Below are positions 1-5,012 of a stretch of 5,012 nt of DNA, piece after piece. The DNA is from an uncultured Thiotrichaceae bacterium. GTDB lineage: Bacteria > Pseudomonadota > Gammaproteobacteria > Thiotrichales > Thiotrichaceae. The stretch is from positions 1-5,012 of the forward strand of contig CACVAV010000232.1 of the NCBI GenBank assembly GCA_902727945.1, given 5' to 3'. The notes beneath the pieces are model-generated. The model was not told the origin of the DNA and searched no databases. It saw only the letters and a program-made list of their open reading frames with translations. The position numbers were made by a program, and so were the translations under genes. Each line of letters opens with the position of its first letter. Positions within the stretch are counted from its first letter, which is position 1.

Positions 1-1
1 A

Positions 2-235
2 CCCGTCAGTGGCAGTCTCCATCTTTATGCACAAACCAACGGTAGTGCACATCCTGTTTCTCCCTTGCACCAGCCTTATCTGGACTTATTATCACCCGCA
101 GAGGAATGGAAAATACCCCTGACCTGGCTTATTTGGCTCCTGCTCTTTTTAAAGATTATTGCTATGTTCTGGCTTACCCGGAAGTATAAACAGTGCAGTC
201 AAAAGACTGAAAAACCTACTGAGCTAACAGAATGA
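2..235 (+). CDS. C-terminal part of an unrecognised single-pass membrane protein (5' truncated)
   Basis: This frame is open from the window edge to a TGA at 233-235, giving 77 residues of a C-terminus. I do not recognise the protein. The first ~36 residues are polar with several His, Pro and Ser residues. A hydrophobic helix follows at about residues 38-58 of the visible part (starting IPLTWLIWLLLF), with a lysine in its middle. After it come a basic patch (TRKYK) and a polar Lys/Glu/Thr-rich tail. By the positive-inside rule the tail should be cytoplasmic and the upstream part periplasmic. The stop overlaps the ATPase start as ATGA, the usual sign of translational coupling, so this is probably an accessory subunit or co-expressed partner of the ATPase. 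That role is inferred from position only. The frame is well supported by the helix and the overlap; the function is unknown. Confidence 0.7.
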   Translation, partial: PVSGSLHLYAQTNGSAHPVSPLHQPYLDLLSPAEEWKIPLTWLIWLLLFLKIIAMFWLTRKYKQCSQKTEKPTELTE

Positions 236-2256
236 TTTTTCCTGCAATATTAATTGGTAGTGGCGTTATTACCACCAGTTTGATGGTGTATAAAAAGAAA
301 CGCAATACCAAAACATTATGGTCAAAAAAGATTGATCAGCCGCCGGTCAATGCACCGATTAAATCCTTGCTCGAACAACATCAGCAGGATATGCAGCAAC
401 GTAAACAAGAGGCCAGTCATGAATTGAAGCTCTCGACTGCCGCGATGGCTGCTACCGGTTTGGCAGCCTTGCTTTACTCACCACTATTGCTAATTGGTTT
501 GCCGCTCACACTCTATAGCTCGGCACCAATCTTCCGTGATGCCTGGGTATACTGGAAAGAAAAACGCAAACTTCATTCCAGTACGATTGATTCTATTGCC
601 ATTGTCGGTACGCTGGCCACTGGCTACTTTTTTACGGCGACACTAATCAATGTGCTGTATTTTTTAGGTCAGAAGATACTGCTGAAAACAGAGACCGACT
701 CCAACCGGCAACTGCTAAAGTTATTTGGTGACCAGCCACAACATGTATGGCTCTGGTGTGATGGCGCTGAACTGGAAGTACCTTTCAGCCACGTACAGCC
801 TGGGCAAGTCGTGGTTGTCCATGCCGGGGAAAGTATCCCTTTTGATGGTGAAGTCATTACAGGTGTTGCAACGGTGGACCAACACATTCTGACCGGTGAG
901 TCCCGACCAAAGGAAAAACAGCCGGCTGATAAAGTTTTCGCCAGCACGTTACTCACCAGCGGAAAATTACATATTCGGGTAGATAAAGCGGGTAAGGATA
1001 CAGTGGCCGCCCAGATTGGCGAGGTATTACAAAATACTCTGGACTTTAAATCGAGCATCGAAGCCAGAGGTACACGCATCGCCAACCGCATGACCCTGCC
1101 CACTTTAGCCCTGGCCGGGATTGCCTTAAGTACCAAGGGGCCATTAAGCGCAGTTGCGATTACCAACTGTAATTTTTCAGACATTATCCGCATCACTATC
1201 CCGCTGGGTGTGCTTAATCACCTTAAAATGGCAGCAGAGCACGGCATTCTGATTAAAGACGGTCGGGCGCTGGAACTGCTGGGTGAAGTAGATACCGTTG
1301 TCTTCGATAAAACCGGTACCCTGACCCGGGAGGAACCTGAGGTAGGCTGGATTTATCGTTGTAACACGCTAAGTGATGTACAAATTTTATCTCTGGCAGC
1401 TGCCGCTGAATACCGCCAGACTCATCCGGTAGCACGCGCCATTCTTGCCGCAGCCAAACAACGTGGCGTCAAGGTAAAACCCAGTGACCACACCCGTTTT
1501 GAATTAGGCCACGGTATCTGTGCTCAAATTCAGGGAAAAAACGTTCTGTTGGGTAGTCAGCGTTTCATGAACAAGGAAAATATTACTATCCCGGAACAGG
1601 CTGAATGGCATGAAAACGAGGTGGGGCATTCACTGGTCTATCTGGCTGTAGATGGCGAACTGGCGGGCGTCATTGAGCTTCAGCCACAAACACGTCCGGA
1701 AGTCCCCGGCATCATTCGTAAGTTACGCAAACGTGGTCTGAAACTATGTATTCTTTCCGGCGACCATGAGCAGCCGACCCGGCAGCTGGCAGAATCATTG
1801 GGTATCGAACAATACTTCGCCGAAACGTTGCCGGAAGATAAAGCCCGTCATATTGAGGCATTGCAGGCACAGGGACACAAAATCTGTTTTATCGGTGATG
1901 GCATTAATGATGCTGTTGCGATGAAAAAAGCTCAGGTGGCTATCTCACTGGCGGGTGCAACCACCGTTGCAACAGATACTGCCAGCATTGTGCTGCTGGA
2001 TAAAAGTCTGCAACAACTGGATGGCCTATTTACACTCGCCAAAGGTTTTAACCGCAATATGAAATCCGGGATGGCATGGTCACTGCTACCGGGTATCGTC
2101 GGTATCGGTGCAGTATTTGCACTGCATATGCGGATTTATGGTGCAATGGGCTTGTATCTGATCAGCCTGGGAGCAGGAGCAACCAACTCGATGCTCCCCC
2201 TGTTAAAGCATAAAGAAAAGAACGGGGTGCATCAAAAAAATGTTAAGAATTGTTAA
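232..2256 (+). CDS. P-type ATPase, heavy-metal (P1B-like) type, with no HMA domain and an atypical transport motif
   Basis: This is a complete 674-residue ion-pumping ATPase of the inner membrane. Visible in order are an N-terminal helix (about residues 2-20), a basic and glutamine-rich cytoplasmic stretch (21-66), a hydrophobic hairpin (69-97) and a long hydrophobic segment (118-150). The actuator domain has TGES at 221-224. The transport helix region (288-335) leads into GILIKDG (338-344). The phosphorylation site is DKTGT, with Asp359 as acceptor. The nucleotide-binding domain has the P1B-type HP pair (398-399) and GHG (426-428). The hinge GDGIND is at 555-560, and two C-terminal helices lie at about 612-656. 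The catalytic machinery is therefore intact. The HP pair and the GILIK-x-G segment point to the heavy-metal group, but there is no N-terminal HMA domain or CxxC, and the usual CPC/SPC/TPC position reads F-S-D (315-317), with Cys313 nearby. The ion cannot be named. The start is supported by the ATGA overlap with the previous gene; a clear Shine-Dalgarno is lacking, which fits coupling. Confidence 0.93.
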   Translation: MIFPAILIGSGVITTSLMVYKKKRNTKTLWSKKIDQPPVNAPIKSLLEQHQQDMQQRKQEASHELKLSTAAMAATGLAALLYSPLLLIGLPLTLYSSAPIFRDAWVYWKEKRKLHSSTIDSIAIVGTLATGYFFTATLINVLYFLGQKILLKTETDSNRQLLKLFGDQPQHVWLWCDGAELEVPFSHVQPGQVVVVHAGESIPFDGEVITGVATVDQHILTGESRPKEKQPADKVFASTLLTSGKLHIRVDKAGKDTVAAQIGEVLQNTLDFKSSIEARGTRIANRMTLPTLALAGIALSTKGPLSAVAITNCNFSDIIRITIPLGVLNHLKMAAEHGILIKDGRALELLGEVDTVVFDKTGTLTREEPEVGWIYRCNTLSDVQILSLAAAAEYRQTHPVARAILAAAKQRGVKVKPSDHTRFELGHGICAQIQGKNVLLGSQRFMNKENITIPEQAEWHENEVGHSLVYLAVDGELAGVIELQPQTRPEVPGIIRKLRKRGLKLCILSGDHEQPTRQLAESLGIEQYFAETLPEDKARHIEALQAQGHKICFIGDGINDAVAMKKAQVAISLAGATTVATDTASIVLLDKSLQQLDGLFTLAKGFNRNMKSGMAWSLLPGIVGIGAVFALHMRIYGAMGLYLISLGAGATNSMLPLLKHKEKNGVHQKNVKNC

Positions 2257-2296
2257 ATTACCTTCCAAGATTCCCGCTGCTTGTCTACCCTTCAAC

Positions 2297-2344
2297 TCAT
2301 GGATCATGGCCCCATGAAAGTTTAAAATCTGCCCGGGTCATGGA
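2297..2344 (+). repeat. Cluster of TCATGG hexamers upstream of the barrel gene
   Basis: The gap between the ATPase stop and the barrel gene carries TCATGG in direct orientation at 2297, 2304 and 2338, and inverted (CCATGA) at 2312-2317. The second direct copy and the inverted copy form an imperfect palindrome, CATGG-CC-CCATG, at 2305-2316. The first two copies are spaced exactly 7 bases apart. Such clustering could be an operator for the downstream gene, but no known regulator box is recognised and chance cannot be excluded. Confidence 0.3.
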
Positions 2345-2365
2345 ATATGAAATTTTATAATAATG

Positions 2366-2370
2366 AGGAG
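2366..2370 (+). promoter_or_regulatory. Ribosome binding site of the DUF481 gene
   Basis: AGGAG lies six bases before the ATG at 2377. This strong Shine-Dalgarno decides the start. An in-frame ATG at 2347 would add ten polar residues ahead of the signal peptide and has no such site in front of it. Confidence 0.85.
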
Positions 2371-2376
2371 AATCCA

Positions 2377-3210
2377 ATGTTTCCCTATAGTAATAGAGTC
2401 ATACTACCAATCAGCGGTTTTTCTCTCGCTTTGCTGGTGTTTGTCACACCTGCACTGGCACAGTCCGGAGGTGCCGGTGACTTTCTTTCTGCGGATAAAA
2501 AGGGCAGTGCTGCTGCGAATGCGCTGTTTGATCGCAAAGCTCCGTCTAAGGGCGGTGTTAAACCCCCGCAAGGCTGGTCAGGTAAAGGTAGTGCGGGTTT
2601 GGTGGTTTCGACAGGGAATACCGAAAACAATAGTGTCAACTTAGGACTTAATGTCACATACATTAATGATCCCTGGCGCCATACTGTAGCGGCTACTACC
2701 TATTTTGCTGAAAATAATGGTGAAAAAGAGGCTGAACGTTATGCCATTAGCCATAAAGCAAACTATTCAATGGGTGACAGCGGTTATGTATTTAATTTTT
2801 TGAGTTATGACTCCGATGAATTCGCGAATATCGATTCACGTCTGGCAGATGTAGTCGGTTATGGGCGCAACCTGATTGATACTGAAAAACATAATCTGGA
2901 TGTTGAGTTAGGTGTGGGTTATCGTCAAACTCGATTTACTAATAACGACCCGGATTCTGATGAAACGGTCGGACATGCAGGTTTGAATTATATAGGCCAA
3001 ATAACTCCCACCACGACACTGACTGAAAACCTGTTGATACAAGGTGGCAGTGACAATATTTTTACTGAATCTGTGACTGCCCTGAGTGTCAAAATGACTG
3101 ACAAACTATCACTCAGTTTGAATTACACGGTGCGTAATAATAGCGAGGTAGCCGAAGGCAGGGAGAAAACCGACACGGTCACCAGCATAAACCTGGTGAC
3201 CGGGTTCTGA
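2377..3210 (+). CDS. DUF481 family (YdiY-like) outer-membrane beta-barrel protein
   Basis: A 277-residue exported protein. Residues 1-28 form a signal peptide: a short N-region with Arg7, a hydrophobic core (FSLALLVFV) and an ALA cleavage site before Gln29. A Gly/Ser/Ala/Lys-rich linker (29-66) follows, then the DUF481 domain (about 67-277). Family marks include STGNTE at 78-83, the GYGRNLIDTEKHNL stretch at 161-174 followed by GVGYRQTRF (179-187), and the closing KTDTVTSINLVTGF. Alternating polar and hydrophobic strands and a C-terminal phenylalanine fit an outer-membrane barrel inserted by the BAM machinery. The family includes YdiY of E. coli and proteins described as salt-stress-induced; the molecular function is poorly known, and whether it forms a pore is open. 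It lies 120 bases after the ATPase and 180 bases before the exporter, on the same strand, so it may be co-transcribed or have its own promoter in the upstream gap. The start was chosen from the AGGAG site and the signal peptide. Confidence 0.9.
   Translation: MFPYSNRVILPISGFSLALLVFVTPALAQSGGAGDFLSADKKGSAAANALFDRKAPSKGGVKPPQGWSGKGSAGLVVSTGNTENNSVNLGLNVTYINDPWRHTVAATTYFAENNGEKEAERYAISHKANYSMGDSGYVFNFLSYDSDEFANIDSRLADVVGYGRNLIDTEKHNLDVELGVGYRQTRFTNNDPDSDETVGHAGLNYIGQITPTTTLTENLLIQGGSDNIFTESVTALSVKMTDKLSLSLNYTVRNNSEVAEGREKTDTVTSINLVTGF
3176..3202 (+). repeat. Perfect 10-bp inverted repeat at the 3' end of the DUF481 gene
   Basis: CGGTCACCAG (3176-3185) and CTGGTGACCG (3193-3202) are exact reverse complements around a 7-base loop, CATAAAC. 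The hairpin lies inside the last codons, just before the stop at 3208-3210. No T-run follows, so it is not a classical intrinsic terminator. It could protect the 3' end of the transcript, attenuate read-through to the exporter, or bind a protein. The same core, CCTGGTGA, recurs at 3260-3267. Confidence 0.5.
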
Positions 3211-3211
3211 G

Positions 3212-3390
3212 GTGGAGAGCACGTCTATACCCCGCCAGGTTATACGCGAGTCCTTCCAGCCTGGTGAACAGGCCGTTGGAAATACTGACTGACTGAAAAA
3301 CAATTGGAGCGTTATGAGGAAATTGTTACACGCAGGCCGTAGCCAGACTATGTGGAATGGCTGCACCACGGTGGATGTATCGGTCAAGCT
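3212..3390 (+). pseudogene. Possible remnant of a small gene between barrel and exporter
   Basis: This gap has no intact gene of convincing length. One frame reads from a GTG at 3212 for 26 codons, ending ...GEQAVGNTD at a TGA (3290-3292). A second frame, which is that of the downstream exporter, then gives a helix-like stretch, EKQLERYEEIVTRRP (3295-3339). It is interrupted by TAG at 3340-3342 and continues PDYVEWLHHGGCIGQA up to the exporter ATG. The switch coincides with a (CTGA)3 repeat; removing two units joins the two frames. I do not recognise the product. The protein-like composition suggests a decayed or phase-variable small gene, but non-coding leader sequence is an equally fair reading. 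Confidence 0.2.
3285..3296 (+). repeat. (CTGA)3 tandem tetranucleotide repeat
   Basis: Three perfect CTGA units are followed directly by a run of four further A bases. The repeat sits where the two reading-frame scraps of this gap change frame, so unit gain or loss would alter any reading frame here. Three units is short and may be chance. Confidence 0.5.
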
Positions 3391-5012
3391 ATGCAGCTAA
3401 TTAAATTTCTTGAGCGGGAAACGACTGAGCCTTATACCCCGGTCATACTAATTGCCATTATTTCCGGCATGGCCAATAGCCTGTTAATCGGTCTTATTAA
3501 CCACGCTGCTGAAGCCGTCGCCAAACAAGAAGATCTGACACAATATTTTCTGATGTATATGATCGCCTTTGCTCTATTCTTATATGGGCAATGGTATGCA
3601 TTCGAGCGGGCTATCCTGCTCATTGAAGAGGCTATTTTCCAGGTCAGAACCCGCCTCACTGGCAAAGTGCAACAGGTCGAACTGGCTTTCATGGAGAACA
3701 TGGGAGCCAATACGCTTTATGGCCGCCTGACCCAAAATGATACGTTGATTTCACAATCCGTGCCGATGATTGTCGGTACCCTTCAGATGTTTTCACTGAT
3801 GGTATTTTCCCTGATTTACCTGGGTTATATCTCACCTATCAGTTTTATCATGACATTGGTTGCAATGAGCTTAGCGGTTATATACTTTTTGGCGCAATCG
3901 GATTTTATTAAAACTGCACTGCAAGAGGTTCACGAAAAAGAAAAAATCTATTTTAAATCCATTTCTCATTTAGTGAACGGCTTCAAAGAAATCAAGATCA
4001 ATCACCAAAAAGGGCAGGATTTATTACAACGTATTGCTACAGTTTCAAAAAGCGCACAGGATATTAAAGCAGGTTTCAGAAAACGGGAGTCGCGTTTATG
4101 GAGTTTTGGCCGCTTATTCATTTATATATTGCTGCCCATTGTAGTTTTTATTATACCCAACTTCAGTCATGAACACACTGGCAACCTTTTCAAGATTGCT
4201 GCAACTTTAATATTCCTGATTGGGCCAACCAATATGCTAGCCAACATGATTCCCATGATGAGCCGGGTCAATGTGGCCATTGATGACTTGTTTGCCCTTG
4301 AACAAGAAATGGATGCAGCCATTGTTAATTATAATACCCATATAGATGGGCGTGATCATGATAATCAGAAAAACTTTAAGTGCATAACAATAAACCAGAT
4401 CAGTTTTACCTATCCTGATAGCACAGGAGTGGCTTTCGCTGCCGGGCCTTTTAACGAAACAGTCAAAAAAGATGAACTGTTGTTTATTATCGGCGGGAAT
4501 GGCAGTGGTAAATCAACCTTCCTTAAATTGTTAACTGGCCTCTATTATCCAAATGAAGGTGGGCTTTACCTAGACAATACGCTGATTGACAATACTAACT
4601 ATCCACATTACCGCAACCTGTTCTCCATTGTTTTTACTGACTTCCATCTATTCAATAAGTTTTATGGTGTAGCTGATGTAGATGTAGAGAAGGTTGATTA
4701 CTGGCTAGAAAAAATGTGGATGCAAGACAAGGTCAAATACCAGGACGGCGGCTTTACCAGTACCGACCTTTCCACCGGACAACGTAAACGCCTGGCCTTT
4801 ATTGCTGCCATGCTGGAAGACAAACCCATTCTGGTCATAGACGAGTTCGCTGCTGACCAGGATCCACAATTCCGCCAATATTTTTACGAAAAATTACTCG
4901 GCGAAGTCAGGGATATGGGTAAAACTATTATTGCCGTCACACACGATGACCATTATTTCCATGTGGCTGACCGGGTGTGGAAGATGGATGAAGGCCGAAT
5001 TGAGTTACACAG
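3391..5012 (+). CDS. Cyclic-peptide-type ABC exporter (SyrD/PvdE/YojI family), 3' truncated
   Basis: 540 residues are visible, running off the window edge; relatives are about 550 residues, so only a short tail is probably missing. The N-terminal membrane domain has six likely helices (about 16-38, 51-80, 126-146, 148-168, 241-256, 267-290), and the C-terminal half is an ATPase domain. A-loop Tyr341, Walker A GGNGSGKST (368-376), signature LSTGQ (460-464), Walker B ILVIDE (480-485) with catalytic Glu485, and H-loop His518 are all present. The stretch after Walker B, DEFAADQDPQFRQYFY, and FTDFHLF at 415-421 in place of the usual Q-loop are hallmarks of the family that exports pyoverdine precursor (PvdE), syringomycin-type peptides (SyrD) and microcin J25 (YojI). 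It should work as an inner-membrane homodimer pumping a peptide or peptide-like substrate to the periplasm. The substrate is unknown, as no NRPS or precursor gene is in view. The ATG at 3391 matches the usual N-terminus but lacks a good Shine-Dalgarno. Confidence 0.9.
   Translation, partial: MQLIKFLERETTEPYTPVILIAIISGMANSLLIGLINHAAEAVAKQEDLTQYFLMYMIAFALFLYGQWYAFERAILLIEEAIFQVRTRLTGKVQQVELAFMENMGANTLYGRLTQNDTLISQSVPMIVGTLQMFSLMVFSLIYLGYISPISFIMTLVAMSLAVIYFLAQSDFIKTALQEVHEKEKIYFKSISHLVNGFKEIKINHQKGQDLLQRIATVSKSAQDIKAGFRKRESRLWSFGRLFIYILLPIVVFIIPNFSHEHTGNLFKIAATLIFLIGPTNMLANMIPMMSRVNVAIDDLFALEQEMDAAIVNYNTHIDGRDHDNQKNFKCITINQISFTYPDSTGVAFAAGPFNETVKKDELLFIIGGNGSGKSTFLKLLTGLYYPNEGGLYLDNTLIDNTNYPHYRNLFSIVFTDFHLFNKFYGVADVDVEKVDYWLEKMWMQDKVKYQDGGFTSTDLSTGQRKRLAFIAAMLEDKPILVIDEFAADQDPQFRQYFYEKLLGEVRDMGKTIIAVTHDDHYFHVADRVWKMDEGRIELH

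Noticed and set aside
669..1196. Long minus-strand reading frame (175 codons) inside the ATPase gene
   Set aside because: It lies wholly within the well-supported ATPase, has no recognisable domain, and its composition is that of an antisense shadow.
2234..2240. A7 run near the ATPase 3' end as a programmed frameshift site
   Set aside because: It lies seven codons from the stop, has no stimulatory structure visible, and a shift would change only the last few residues.
2300..2328. Possible promoter with TAAAAT at 2323-2328
   Set aside because: The matching -35 position (TGGATC at 2300-2305) agrees at only three of six bases, too weak to annotate.
2356..2361. Perfect TATAAT as a promoter -10 box
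   Set aside because: Transcription would start within the Shine-Dalgarno, and no -35-like sequence lies about 17 bases upstream; the stretch is simply AT-rich.
2347..2376. Upstream ATG giving a ten-residue longer barrel protein
   Set aside because: The AGGAG site six bases before 2377 and a normal signal peptide from that start favour 2377.
3259..3273. Short GC stem (GCCTG/CAGGC) as a terminator after the barrel gene
   Set aside because: Only five base pairs and no following T-run.
3276..3304. Possible promoter TTGGAA / AACAAT with 17-base spacing before the exporter
   Set aside because: Each box matches at only four of six bases; such pairs occur often by chance.
1..5012. CRISPR array, tRNA, rRNA, insertion sequence or attachment site
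   Set aside because: No spaced repeats, cloverleaf-like segments, transposase frames or terminal inverted repeats were seen on either strand.

Overview
The window holds four plus-strand genes and no convincing minus-strand gene. Mid-range base composition and a Gram-negative outer-membrane barrel with a standard signal peptide point to a proteobacterium, probably a gammaproteobacterium. This is inferred from protein style only; nothing in the window fixes a genus.

Layout: (1) The 3' end of an unrecognised gene (2-235) encodes a polar segment, one transmembrane helix and a charged tail. Its stop overlaps the next start in an ATGA. (2) 232-2256 is a complete, compact P-type ATPase of the heavy-metal (P1B-like) kind. 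Its phosphorylation and nucleotide-binding motifs are intact, but it has no N-terminal metal-binding domain and no CPC-type motif in the transport helix, where F-S-D appears instead. (3) A 120-base gap carries four copies of TCATGG. (4) 2377-3210 encodes a secreted beta-barrel protein of the DUF481 (YdiY-like) family. A perfect 10-bp inverted repeat lies at the end of its coding region. (5) A 180-base gap (3211-3390) has scraps of protein-like reading frame interrupted by a (CTGA)3 repeat and an amber codon, possibly a decayed small gene. (6) From 3391 to the window edge runs an ABC exporter of the cyclic-peptide (SyrD/PvdE/YojI) type, with fused membrane and ATPase domains; it is probably cut only a few residues short of its end.

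How they may work together (inference): the ATPase and its overlapping partner look like one membrane unit handling a cation. The barrel sits in the outer membrane, and the exporter moves a peptide or peptide-like molecule across the inner membrane. The shared orientation suggests one locus, perhaps linking metal or ion handling with peptide export. No peptide precursor, NRPS gene or modifying enzyme is visible, so the substrate is unknown. The most distinctive observations are the altered ATPase transport motif and this gene combination.
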